Source of the DNA: Opisthorchis felineus
Taxonomy: Eukaryota > Platyhelminthes > Trematoda > Opisthorchiida > Opisthorchiidae
Reading direction: 5' to 3'
NCBI GenBank assembly: GCA_004794785.1
Contig: SJOL01002263.1
Location: 833,730-897,729, forward strand
Length of the DNA: 64,000 bases
Position numbers and translations under genes: made by a program. A model generated the notes under the pieces. That model was not told the DNA's origin. It ran no database searches and worked only from the letters and a program-made list of their open reading frames with translations. Every line of letters begins with the position of its first letter. The stretch's first letter is position 1. This document shows positions 13,346 through 24,364 of the stretch, piece after piece.

Positions 13346-13777
13346 TGAAGTCATATCTGGAGAGAAATTGATGGATGTCGTCAGTTTACCCAAAGTGAGG
13401 CACACAATCTCTTAGTTAAGCGAGAATGTAGCCGACCCACTGAATAATGAGCAAGATAAGCATTCCTATATCGATTTACTGTACTGTACTTACCGCTGTC
13501 ATCATTATTGACAGCAATACATTAGTATTACATGTTGGTGCCTAACTGTCCTTTAGTCATGAGGGTAAAAGTCCCCAGTAAAAGATGGAAAGATGAAGGA
13601 AGTGTAGAAACGGAAGACGAAGATGTCATTCAAATGAGTTTTTTCCAAATATCTGGACATCTGGCGTTTTGCGAAAGTCACAGAACGTTTACACATTGCA
13701 TTGACTAGTATCAACTGTTTATCTGTTAGGTAGTTTGACGTCTCAATGTAGAATTCAAGCGCTACATGCCGGCCTGC

Positions 13778-13851
13778 TTATGAGTAGCTCAGATGGTATA
13801 AAAAGCGTTCCGTAAGCCGGGAGTCTCTAGTTTGTGTCTCGTTCAGGAACC
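13778..13851 (+). repeat. tRNA-derived SINE head (decayed)
   Basis: It contains an A-box-like stretch TAGCTCAGATGGTATAAAAA at about 13785. A GTAAGCCGGGAGTCTCTAGTT arm then leads to a worn B box (AGTTTGTGTCTCGTTC instead of GGTTCGAATCC). Length and box spacing fit a tRNA, but the T arm no longer pairs, so it is a tRNA-like relic and not a functional gene. Confidence 0.5.
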
Positions 13852-15595
13852 TTTAACTGCTGTGAATAGTGTGTACTTGAGTTTTCACTGAGGATTCTGA
13901 AATATTCACATCAATATTTCGGACTTCCCGTTGGCTACGTTCTGTATGCTAGTCAGATATATTGAATTTTATCAACTTCTACCTGGCACTACGGTTTGTG
14001 CACTGGGGAGCGGATACTGAACGGACTAGTGGTCTGCTATTTATAAGGGTTTTGTGAATAAGTTACGTAGAATAACCGCTATCGTCTGTCCTCAGGAGGA
14101 GACAAATTATGAACTGTATTTTTCTTTTAAAAAGTCCATGGAAGGCACTGAAAAACTGCTTTACCTGGGTGAGAGTTAGTGGAAAAAAATATCCGGCCAA
14201 ATATTTGCCAGCCGCTTATTGACCAGAACTATTTTTATCCGATTATTCATTTTATTATCCCATAAGCTGTCCTCATATCTCGGGATATTTTGGGTTGGCA
14301 ATTCGTAATTTCCTTTACTTCCACTCAGAATAATCATGCCACTGTTCTCATAATAAATTACAGTTTGCTCCCAACGGAATGGCCTAATCGCAATATGAGA
14401 TCTGATTTATTGCTCACTTTTAGGTGGGGTGAGACCATCTTTTTACCGGAGTTCTACCACAATTGTTAGAAAACAATAGAACACTTGTCTATGAGGTCTC
14501 ACAATTCCCCAAAAAAATACTCGTTCATTCATCGGGACTACTATTACTCCTTACAACTCTGCCAATCATATAAGCATCATACTAAAAGGATACGTCCGGA
14601 TTAAAATCTCCGGCTTTGGCTCTACATTATACATTTCCGGTGCACGAAGCAACTACTCCAAACGTATATCCTCTAAAATGAATAACACACGTGATCACAG
14701 TGAGTGGTTGAACCACCAAATGCCTCAATTCATCGGATGGCTTTTCCCAATGTGTGAGTTTCCTCGAAATTTCACTTCTTTACTAACACTATATCCGGAG
14801 GTAAACCTGTGAGCCCCCCCCCTGAGGAACAACTAAACTACAGGTCCTTAATTTGTCAGATCTCTAGGTGTCGGTCGATATGACGAAAAACGACCGCACA
14901 TTGTCAACTAAACTCATTTGCAAACGAATTCGATTTTAACGGGGAACTCAACTTAATCCGGCTGAATCTCTTTCCATTATAACGGGTATTGCGGAGATCG
15001 AATGATATTTTCTCAAAGTTAGTAACACACTATAGTGCTGCCGAATTCTCTCAGGCTGGAATATAACGTCATAAGCGTTGGTTATGACTGCTATGTTAAA
15101 TCGTTTTGATAAGGGTGATGTAGTTAGGAGCCGGCTGTCAGGCGATATTAAGTTTGTGAAGTGTGACGGCATACCTGATAATGATACGGACTAGCAGCCG
15201 CATGATAACTGCTCGGTTAAGGAACCAATACTTTGACAACGTTATGTAGTTTGCTGTCACTACTGTTTTATTAGCTATTGGCGTGGGGCGAGCCAGTCGT
15301 TAGACCTGATGTACGTCGTGCAAACCCTTATCTAAATCATCTAATGTAGAAGGACCGGATTTGATATCAATGTCTTCAAGCCCAATATACTTCTGAGCAC
15401 ATGCCATACAGTATATAAATCAATGTAACGAGGGTACTGCTAATGCACGCGTAGCCAAATCGGCTACTAAAGGCCAAACGGTAGCAGAGGCCCTCTGGGC
15501 ACTGTAAGATCATGCACTGTTTGAAACAAACACAAAGGGTAAACATTCAAGAATTAACATATATATGCAGAAAAACGTCAATAACAACAAATATT
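13852..15595. other. No recognisable gene
   Basis: A 74-codon minus-strand frame at 14948-15172 has a protein-like composition but no splice borders or family motif that I could defend. The rest shows nothing. Confidence 0.4.
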
Positions 15596-15783
15596 TCAAC
15601 GATGGAGACTGCGTTTATCCCTGAGGGTTTGACAGCCATAGAAAATACAGCATTTGAAGTGATCTAACTGTTCAATGATTCCTGGCACTTTGTCGCTGAA
15701 ATAACTACCAAACAACACCAAACCAACATCATCAGCAGAGAAAGCAACATGAGTGTCAACTTCACTGCCGTACAACCACAAGC
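15596..15783 (-). CDS. Candidate beta-sheet exon of an MTP-like protein
   Basis: The minus-strand frame opens after a pyrimidine-rich stretch ending CACTCTAAG. It encodes WLYGSEVDTHVAFSADDVGL, then VLFGSYFSDKVPGIIEQLDH, before running on to a TGA at 15596-15598. LYGSEV followed by an alternating strand and then a GIIE-x-L helix resembles the LHGSQV...GLEALI segment after the helical domain of the microsomal triglyceride transfer protein large subunit. No clear donor is visible before the stop. The roughly 290 residues expected between this segment and the exon at 17898 have not been found in the 2.1 kb between them, and half of that is Penelope-like DNA. That argues against the placement. Confidence 0.25.
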
Positions 15784-16859
15784 CTTAGAGTGACTGGGTG
15801 ACAGAAAGGAACTAATACCGGCTTATCGTAAGCATTATGAGGTGCCCACACTTCTAAGTGCTCAATCAGACAATCTGGAAAGGAAAAGATAGTCAGTTAT
15901 ATCAATCAGCCGCTATTTCATGCAATGTCTGCAGCCAAGCGCAAGGAGGTCAAAGGGACCTCATAACCAGTATCAAATGAAAGGTCGCAGAAGTTAGCCA
16001 TCTAAAAGAACGTCTTAAGGCAGCGAAGCAACGGTGTTGAACGGTGATGTTATGCTGTCGATGATGAAAAATCGTCTACGATTAAGCCCAATCCCTTTAC
16101 CCAAAATGGCCAAACACCACGTCTTCAACATGAAACAGTTGCACATTTTAAGTTTAAAAAACCCTTTTCACCTGAAGAATTATATATTTTGCAAAACTTA
16201 AAATGATAATTCCAATGAAAAACTCCTACTGAATTTTTATGCTAGGTGGTTTGCTAAGTTGCGAAAACATCTCCAGTTAGCAGTTGTTTGAAAAGACCTA
16301 TTCCTGTAGCAACTTCTATAGTATTTCCGTGATCAGAAAGAGGTCTTTTGGAGGTATTGCCTTGAGCAGCTCACCCCATAAAAGATTTTTTGACGTCAGT
16401 TGGCCCTTGGCCCATTGTCAATAAAGCTGACTTCTAAACGAAAATGTAGCGCCAAAGCACTTTGGGGTGCGAGTTACGTCTGCTGAAGCCATCACAAATG
16501 CTGGAATACTGAAAAAAGCATTTCACGCAGTGGACTACCTGGGAAGGCCAGGAAATACTTAAATGGTAGAATAAAGCTGATATTCTGCCTTTAGACATCA
16601 GTCCTTCATCAGTGCCCTTTATCGAGCTGGACAACCCCCATCAAGACGATTAACTGCTCTGAATCGATCAGAAAGTTAAAATCTACCGTCTACCAGGAAC
16701 CGACGGACACAGTGACCGTTTTAAACTACTCAAAAGCACAACCAAATTCCTTGTACGCCAGTATTGTTCCATCAGTGTTTGGTCGGGTCAGAGCGCTGTG
16801 CACAGAATAGGTCGATCGAACAGCAGCTCAAATCGAGATTGCCAGCAGACTTCAAGAAA
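15784..16859. other. Repeat-like DNA, no gene
   Basis: The part at about 16380-16680 looks like decayed repeat. Antisense frames here begin MSSSIKGTDEG, and the plus strand reads VRVTSAEAITNAGILKKAFH. I could not assign it to a known element. It borders the Penelope-like fragment and may be part of the same insertion. Confidence 0.35.
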
Positions 16860-17590
16860 TAGGATACCCAGTGAGTTTGATGAGGCGGTCATTAAGAAGG
16901 ACATCGCCTACGGTATTAAGACCCAGTTAAGAACGGTTTGGCACAGCAGTCATTCCATATAAACCAGGAACCTCGGAGGTTATTCAAAGATTGCTGAACA
17001 TAGCTACCATTCGAGTAGCGTTACAAAATGGAAAAGGTTACGCCCAGTTTTGGTGCATTTGAAGGATCTCCTCTTGGTTGAAAGGACTAGGGACCGTGTG
17101 CATAAAATTAAATGTAAAAATTGCACCAAGATTTACATAGGACAAAGCCAGGAAACTTCAAGCCAGAATTGGCGAGCACCAAAGAAGGATAAACAAGTCA
17201 CCAATGAGTGCAGATGAATACTAAGCGCTGGCCAAAGATTCAACGATGGCTGTACATGCATTGGACGCAGAACATAGAATAGACCTCGAGAATGTAGACG
17301 TTTTAATATGGAGACCGCGATTCACACTACAGCAGCTGATGACTGAGGCGGTGGAAATCACCAAGCCTCACAGGGTGAATGGAATTGAGGGTGTGAAACT
17401 GGCGACCGATAAGTTTATTCGACACGTGACGGTAGTTGGTTGTCAGTAAACTTAGAATCACTAGCAAAAAGGAGGTAGACATCCCAGCCCGAACAAGTTT
17501 CTCAGAATCTCTCTCCTTTAAACAACTATCGCTGCACCAGCTCACACACACACGGACAAACAGTTCAAATGATGTTCAAAAAGGATCATC
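16860..17590 (+). mobile_element. Penelope-like retroelement fragment with GIY-YIG endonuclease
   Basis: In order, and with frameshifts between blocks, the plus strand encodes EFDEAVIKKDIAYGIKTQ, then VIPYKPGTSEVIQRLLN, which matches the LPYV-x-G-x-SE segment at the end of Penelope-like reverse transcriptases. From 17101 it encodes HKIKCKNCTKIYIGQSQETS, the C-x-x-C plus YIG core of the GIY-YIG nuclease. From 17246 it encodes MAVHALDAEHRIDLENVDVL, then LMTEAVEITKPHRVNGIEG, matching the downstream H-x(n)-H and E-A-x-x-I blocks. The layout (RT end, then GIY-YIG) is specific to Penelope-like elements. Stops and frameshifts show it is inactive. It sits between candidate exons of the minus-strand lipid-transfer-protein gene and is antisense to it. 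Confidence 0.8.
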
Positions 17591-17897
17591 GCATGAAGAA
17601 AAACAAAGATCTAGACCCTAATCTGGGCCCAAATCCATGTAGGTTCCCCATCGGTCTTAACACATGCTTACCTGCTATAACAAACTAAATTCTCTAACAG
17701 ACACTTAACACTGTTTTAGCCTAACTTAGCTTACTGGTTTCCATTCTGCCTTAAATCTCGCCGAACCTCGTTACCTAGTCACGGCCTGACGAAGCTTTTG
17801 TGTCAAAAGAGGAACGTCTCACGGCAGTAAACCTACCGATTGTTTCCCAAACTTTTCTGAAAACGATAGTTTGATTTACCTATAAAGCCTGTTTTAC

Positions 17898-18093
17898 TGT
17901 TTGACTACCAGTATGTATATAACTTTTTATGGGTAGAGACTGCTCTCTTCTATTGGAAAGCAGTTCATGAACAAGCGTAGAGCCTTGGGTTATATGGATG
18001 TCTTTCGGCATCGTAGTAAAGTGAATATCAGCTGATACTGATAGGCGACACAACGCACTGCCGTCGACAAAATACATCTTATTCAGGTCCCAC
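17898..18093 (-). CDS. Large lipid transfer protein, exon D (helical domain)
   Basis: The acceptor (TTTTAACCTGCATTAG) is strong. The exon opens with one base, G, which completes the AA left by exon C to give Lys, then reads WDLNKMYFVDGSALCRLSVS, ADIHFTTMPKDIHITQGS and TLVHELLSNRREQ. FVD-x-x-AL followed by a second helix and LVHELL matches the R-x-x-FLDAL...LL repeat that starts the helical domain of vitellogenin, apoB and MTP. The 3' border is taken at ACA/GTAAAA (phase 0), because 15 bases further on an in-frame TAG occurs. An ACTG/GTAGTC donor a few bases earlier is an alternative. The protein class would act in the endoplasmic reticulum or in secreted lipoprotein assembly. The helix assignment is by pattern, but the splice-phase match with exon C supports it. 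Confidence 0.5.
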
Positions 18094-19966
18094 CTAATGC
18101 AGGTTAAAATAATTTCGGTAGATGTTGACATCATTTTAGCTCAGTAACACAACGGATCAACTAGTTTTGCTGTCTTGTTTCAGAAGCAACAGGGAAGCAC
18201 TCGATGGCTAAATTGGGTAACGGGTCACATGAAATGCCTTACAAAACAAATCGTAACAAAGAATATTTGCTTTGTTGAGCCCAAATGAGGAAACCTTCAA
18301 CTTCCTACCAATAATTTGGATCATGATGAGTTACCTTAAGCAGCACCAGGACTTCGGCTGCTATGAATTGTAATAGTGTTTTTAGTTGTATAGCAAAACG
18401 TTTTTCAAGTGTGACATTGGGAGGTTTGAATTCTGTGGTTTCTAAAGTCGTGACTGCTGAAACTTACAGTTAACAATCCGAACAAGACCTCATCTTTTCT
18501 CAGTGTTTGATGTTTATAATTTCGACTCAAAAGCTCAATGTGGGGTACCCCAAATGAGGTTACCATCCTCTGCTTGGACAACCAGAAAGTGTCACTTTCC
18601 CTCACTGCTCTTTGTTCATCGATATCCCTCCCCGGGCCTTTCCAGCCCTCCGAGCAAGAGTAGCTGGATCATTTGCTTGTCACTTATGTGACCAATATGC
18701 CTTGTCAGTCACTTCATTTCGGTCCCAGTGCAACTTCACCTCAGATGTTGTTTTCATCCTCATATTCCTTTATTTTTACATTCTTTACATTTTTTTCTTT
18801 ACATTCTTTGCATTTAAAGTTAAGTGGAACGATTCGAATTATAGACAGCGTTAAAAGGTCTGTTAGTGAACCTAAAAAAATCCTCAGAATCCTGAAACAT
18901 ATATTAAATATAATAAATAGATTAACGTATATTAACTTTTAACGCCACCGTACATAAAATAAAGTAATGATTAAACTTTTTCATAATGTTAATTCATGCA
19001 GACAAAGCACAGTTCAGACGAGAAATTTCTGACTCCTGAATTGATTATTAATATATTTGGATCTTTTTCTTTTCACCTGGGTTTTTTTCTTCCAACCACT
19101 TGCTAGTTTCAACAGCTTTGCACCAAACAGTTTAATGTATTCGAAACAGCCGATCAACGAAATACTAATCACTAATTCTTATGACGGCATATTCTGTTTT
19201 CCCTACTTTTCAATATGTATGGGATTTTTGCCTCTACAGTTGAAAAAACGGGACATGGAAAAAAGCCAGTTAAAATTCCTATCCCCATCAAATGAAGTGT
19301 TATATGCTAAGCTTTAAATAGATGATAGCAAAACCAGTAAAATAAATTAGCTGAAGCTTTTACCAGTCCAAAGTCCCGCGGTCACATTCGTTAATTCCGA
19401 GTTTGATTAATCTGACACAATACTCTTCTGCTATTAACAGCTGCTAACTTTTCGTGATGGCTCTGATTCAGCTCAAAAAGTCAGCCTTCACTGAGAAGCA
19501 AAATGATACTGCATAGTTTTTCGAGAATATCATTTACTCATCCATGAAAAGCACAGAGGAATAGCATTCTACCCGGTGTTGAACGGCCTGAGGGCGTTTT
19601 CTCGGATAGGCGGAAATAAACTGGGTCTACGGATATCAAAATTTCACCCGGAGTTCCTTCGCGCACAAATTTCCTATAGTTACTTTCAAGTTCGGTCGTA
19701 AGCAGTTTTATTTATTATATTTACAGTGTGGGTTCTAAACTTTTCACTGCAAACCAGTAATCGGAAGTGCCCGAACTCAGCCTTTTCCGTCGGGCTCACT
19801 CCGTAACTGACTTGTTAGTTTATTTTCTTTAGTATCCTACTTGACAGAATTCATCTTACCTTCACTAGTTGGTCATCTTGATTAAAAGTAGTTTTGGAGC
19901 GACTGGAATATCCAATTCAATGCATCAAACATACAACAGTACGTTAAAAGGCAGAATTTAACTTAC
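18094..19966 (-). other. Intron, with AT-rich tract
   Basis: This is the putative intron between exons C and D of the lipid-transfer-protein gene. A T-rich stretch at 18740-18825 and AT-rich DNA to 19060 create long but meaningless plus-strand frames. No gene of its own was seen. Confidence 0.45.
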
Positions 19967-20198
19967 TTTATGTGAGTTGAGCTTAGTCGCGAAATTTTTC
20001 GGTTCAACTCTTCGAGTTGCTCCAATCCCATGGCTCGAATAATTTCGGTCAAATTGTAAAATCGTTTTGCCTGTTTAGTCACATCCAAATTATCCAGTTC
20101 AACAAATAATTCCACAAGTTCGTCAAATTTGAACCGGTCATAGTTGATGCTGGTGACGGTAGGGTGCGTAAAAAACATTGAGGTTTCACGACTACCCT
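19967..20198 (-). CDS. Large lipid transfer protein, exon C (start of helical domain)
   Basis: The acceptor (CTTCCTTTGGCAG) leaves AG, which completes the G left by exon B to give Glu. The exon then reads GSRETSMFFTHPTVTSINYD, FDELVELFVELDNLDVTKQA and RFYNLTEIIRAMGLEQLEEL, and ends NRKISRLSSTHI. The donor (ATAAA/GTAAGT) is a consensus site, and the frame would stop at once if read through. The segment RFYNLTEIIRAMGLEQLEEL matches the F-x-x-L-x-x-x-LR-x-x-x-x-x-L-x-x-L helix pair that opens the helical domain in vitellogenin_N-type proteins. It has good coding character, no stops and correct phase on both sides. It is antisense to the surrounding retroelement fragments. Confidence 0.68.
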
Positions 20199-20529
20199 CT
20201 GCCAAAGGAAGATTTTACAGAGAAAAATGAGCTCAGGAACACACCTGATCAGTCAGTTTGCATAGTGTGTGTTTATATCGGTAATTAGTCCATGAGTTGC
20301 ATTATGGTCAGTGACTGTGGCCTGTCTTTGTAAAAAGCTTCTTCCGGTATTTGGCTAGTACCTTCTCGCCTAGGTTAACTAAAAACTTTCAAACCACTAG
20401 AAACTGAAATACACAGACTGAATGACTACAAAGTTACAGTGTGGTCCAAGCGTACTTCAAAATTACATTGACTTCTTTGGCTTAGTGTAATCCTGAAAAG
20501 TTCACACTTCCGCATCCAGTGAAGACTCC

Positions 20530-20566
<37 letters not shown>

Positions 20567-23500
20567 GTCTCCAGACTAGGTGAACTAGGCCTATGGATAC
20601 CAGCGAACAATGGGTACTGGCATATACAGCTTTCGCCAAGCCGAATATGCATCCATTTTCACGTCCTATATCCAGGATAAACCCCTGAGGAATGAGGTCA
20701 GAGAGTGACTGGCACAGAAGGAAGCGGCCTAGGAGTTGAACCCAATGGATAGACCGGGAGCATATTAACAAGAAGCTGACCCCAGAATGCATCCGCATGA
20801 CGTTCTTTAGTTGGTCACGATTCAACTTAATTTCGTACATAATGATGGTAATTGAATGTCACTTTTAGCACCATTGCAGGCCTAGCACACAAAATTTATC
20901 AGTGTGCCAGGACATTTTCTTAGGCTTTGGTTCGTACTACTGTTCACTTTTATCAATTTTAATTTATCCGACGACGTTTTGTCGACGAATTGCTGTGTGC
21001 AAGCTGGTGGCCGACCAATCCAATGCGATTGTCTCAGACATGATCGCAGTCGCTGTAGAGACACCTTGTTCGGAAAGAAAATTTAAAAGCCCCGATGATG
21101 CCATTGTGTTTTGCACGCCTCAACCCTTGCTCGATGTTGGTACTCGTTGAACTGATGAAAACCAGTTCGCAACACTTCCATTCATGTCATCCTGTTGTGT
21201 GCACACGCTCCCCACTTTAACAGATTTACGTCATCAGCCTTTAGAATTCCTGTTCACCCATCAAGCAAGGGCTCCGTTTCGTAGTATTCAGCTGACCATG
21301 AAGGAGCTGCTTCGGAATCCAATGCCAATGCATATGGCAAAGACGGCCATCGCACACGCCCGAATGTGATCGTGTCCTCCACTCCATCACGGCGCATCGG
21401 TCGGGGTATCTCCCTATCCGACGCTCGGTCGAGTGAACACCAAGTATCCCTTTCAGGTAACCCACGTGAAGGCTGCTCAGTTATCGAAGATTGTGCCGAT
21501 ACTTAGTCGGTGCTTTAATGTCGTACAAAAGGATGAATAGAACAATCACCCTGTGAACGTGCGACTTGGTTTTCAACGCAAGTTTCCGTTCCTCCACGTT
21601 CTTCTCTCAAGTTTACCGAAACCTACACCGAATCTCAGCCCACAGTTGACGGACTAGTCGGCAGAAAATATGCTTTCGCAGCAGCAGAAGTCCGCAAGGG
21701 AGCATGCAAATTCTGTCCCAATCTTGATTCGCGGAATGTTCAGGACCTCAGCTTGGGTTGTTTGATGTATATTGAAGGTCTTGTTTGCGCCGACCCTCAA
21801 GAGAACTGCAAGGCAGCAGTTGAGATCTCCCCAGACAGAAGCCGCAGTTTAGCATGCTAGTGTATAAACAATACCTGGTGACATGTAAACTCGAGTGTGC
21901 GGATATTTAGCTGGTGAACCAGACTCTGCACCAAAACGTCTTTCAGTGAACACACGTCCATCAGACTGGTATTCAAATTATATACCAGCACTCTCATCCA
22001 AGAACGCCGCATATAAGATGGCTGCTGAAGACTGAATAGGGCGGGGACACATGTGCACCCCCTTTCAAACCACTGAGGATTCAAAAGCCATTAAAACTGA
22101 CCCTATCGACTGCATCTTTACTCTCATTCCGTCATACTATGTTTGGAGGAGTTTGGCGATATTTGGCTGAGCGCCGTTTTTAGAGACAACTGTTCACGAC
22201 ACTTTTGTCGACGGATTCGAAAGCCTTCAACGAGCCTCTGAGGATGTTCGAAGGATTTTTCTCAAAGCTGTCATGAAGAAAATATCAGGTCCGTTGTGCT
22301 ACGGTCAGCGCGGATTAAACATTCTTCTTTGGGTGTGCTTCGATTACTTCAACTGTTAGGCGGTTGAGTAAAACTTGTGTAGTTGCCCGGACTGACACGA
22401 ATAAAGCATCTTTGAGTTTGATGGAAGTTCCTGTTCCTGCCAGATCATGTTTGTCAGTTGAAGAAATGTATCCTCCATAGTCGGGTCACCTTATCTAAAC
22501 ACTTCTGCTGCAGACATACTTTCTCTAGCTGTCTTGCCATTTCTAAATTACATTTTCGCCCGCCACATCTCTTCAATAGTCGGGAGAAAGTCCAGGGCCA
22601 GTTCCAACTCTCGTTGAGGAAGTCCGTCCACAGCAGTCCTTTCGAGGCTGGTCGGTTGATTCAGCAGTTTGTTCAAGCACTTGTGTCATACACCCAGTAT
22701 TCTGCAGGTGATGTTCGCTTCAATCACGTCTCAGCATCCTGGAAAGTTGGAGTCCGTAGGTAATTTTCAAGAAATCGTAAAACTTTTTTGTGCCGTCACT
22801 GAGCAGCTTAAACTTTGGGATGCTAACTTTGCTATCTCTAACTTCAGCTTCTAATACGGCTGATATACCGAGACAGATCATTTCGATCACCATTTAGCCG
22901 ACGTTTCTAGAGCTCAATATCCGGATGAGCAGGTTATACGGCAGCTGCTCTGGTTTTCTAAGTACCAGATGCTTTGTATGATTGGTTTCACCGTCTTTTG
23001 CGTGTTCGCCCGATCTGGCCGACTGACGTCGTTATCAGATTGGAGCTTCAAGTTGTGCCAGGCTGGGTGGACTGAAGACCACTTGTATCGTATTTTGCAG
23101 TTAAATGCTTTGTTGTCTGGTTGAGTAGATTTAATCTGGTGGTATTAACAGAAAAACGCCTGTGTGATTTTTCATATCACGTTAGTATATTATCTTCATA
23201 GATTATTATAATTCATTTCATCTGTTTCTTGGAGAGTTCAATTTCCCACATTGAATTCTCAGCGTACGTACCTCGGTTTACCTTGGTTAAGTATAGTCAC
23301 TCTCCGCTCGCTTAGGATGGCCAATAATTTTCAATACGCAGATATCATTACGGAACCATATTCAAACTAAAGGAAAGAGATCTTTCACTCATTGCTAACT
23401 GATTCAGGAGTTGAATGTATCTGAGAATTTTCAACGAGAGAAAAAGAAGAAATGTAGTAAGCATGCAAACTAGTGACTTGCATGGAATGAAATAAAAATT

Positions 23501-24150
23501 TTACAATGATTGTGAAGATTTTTAACGAAGGTGTGCTAAAGTTTTCTTTCTCGCATGTTAGTCCACAAACCTCTACGACAGCACCATTCAGTAGCTATCA
23601 GAACCTGCTTTCTCATTTCCATTGCAACTGATTTAGGGATGAGGTTTATCTAAATCTCGCCAACCCAAAAATTTTTAGTTTTCTTTTGGCACTTCTTGTA
23701 AATGTCTCGAACTAAGTCTTGAGACGATTGCAATGGAAACTTAAGGCTCAGTAGCGATTCAGAAGTAGCCTGACCTTAGTCTGAGTTGGGGACGGTGGTG
23801 TTCTGCTTTATGCGTGAAACGAAGAGCGTTGTGCATCGGTCAGAACATACTGAAGGAATATCGCATCATTTTAGGATTTTTATCGAAGTTCTGCAGAATT
23901 CTTACGATCCAACTTTAAATTTGTATTAAAAGATTCTCAAAGAACATGTCCAAACTTTTGATGTGATAGAATTCCGTCAGTCTGGAGCAATATTTCTGCA
24001 CACTGAATATTTCTGATTAGCGTGAGCAAACTGCGAAATTTCAGCTTTATTATGAAACAACCTTGACAAAATCCATCAAATACAACTAGAACAATACATT
24101 GCACATTCGCCAATATATTTTGAAAACACTTTCAGTTTGTTTGATCTTAC
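20199..24150 (-). other. Intron with old repeats
   Basis: This is the putative intron B-C. It holds an AT microsatellite at 20534-20562 followed by repeat-like sequence to about 20770. A plus-strand 60-codon frame at 20904-21086 has a hydrophobic start. Several repeat-like segments at 21.2-22.9 kb could not be named. No second gene was seen. Confidence 0.4.
20534..20562. repeat. (AT)n microsatellite
   Basis: About 29 bases of uninterrupted alternating T and A. Confidence 0.95.
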
Positions 24151-24364
24151 CTGTCTTGAAGATGTTTTTTTGTTCTGACTGAATTTTCCGAACAAGCCGG
24201 ATTTCGGTGCTTGTTCTCACCACAACTGACTGCGAATTTTGCATCAGGCTGGAAGATGTTATGTTCAGCGCCTCATTGCAACTGGTTTGCAGTATTTCTT
24301 GAGTCGGTTTTAGTTGAATTTCGCATTGCATTGTACCCGTAACGTGCGGCAGTTTACTTGATTG
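24151..24364 (-). CDS. Large lipid transfer protein, exon B (end of N-terminal barrel)
   Basis: The acceptor is TTGTATACAAAG and the exon starts in phase 0: QSSKLPHVTGTMQCEIQLKP, TQEILQTSCNEALNITSS, SQSVVVRTSTEIRLVRKIQS, EQKNIFKT. It ends with one base before a consensus donor (ACAG/GTAAGA). In the family this stretch is the last part of the N-terminal lipoprotein domain: a y-x-i-x-G strand, a strand with acidic or cysteine residues, then a t-x-x-x-L-x-L strand leading to the helical domain. The two Cys (in MQCEIQ and QTSCNEA) could form a disulfide. Its 1-base remainder fits the 2-base start of exon C exactly, which is good evidence that the two are spliced together. Confidence 0.65.

Noticed and set aside
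14948..15172. 74-codon minus frame as a further exon of the lipid-transfer-protein gene
   Set aside because: No convincing donor or family pattern.
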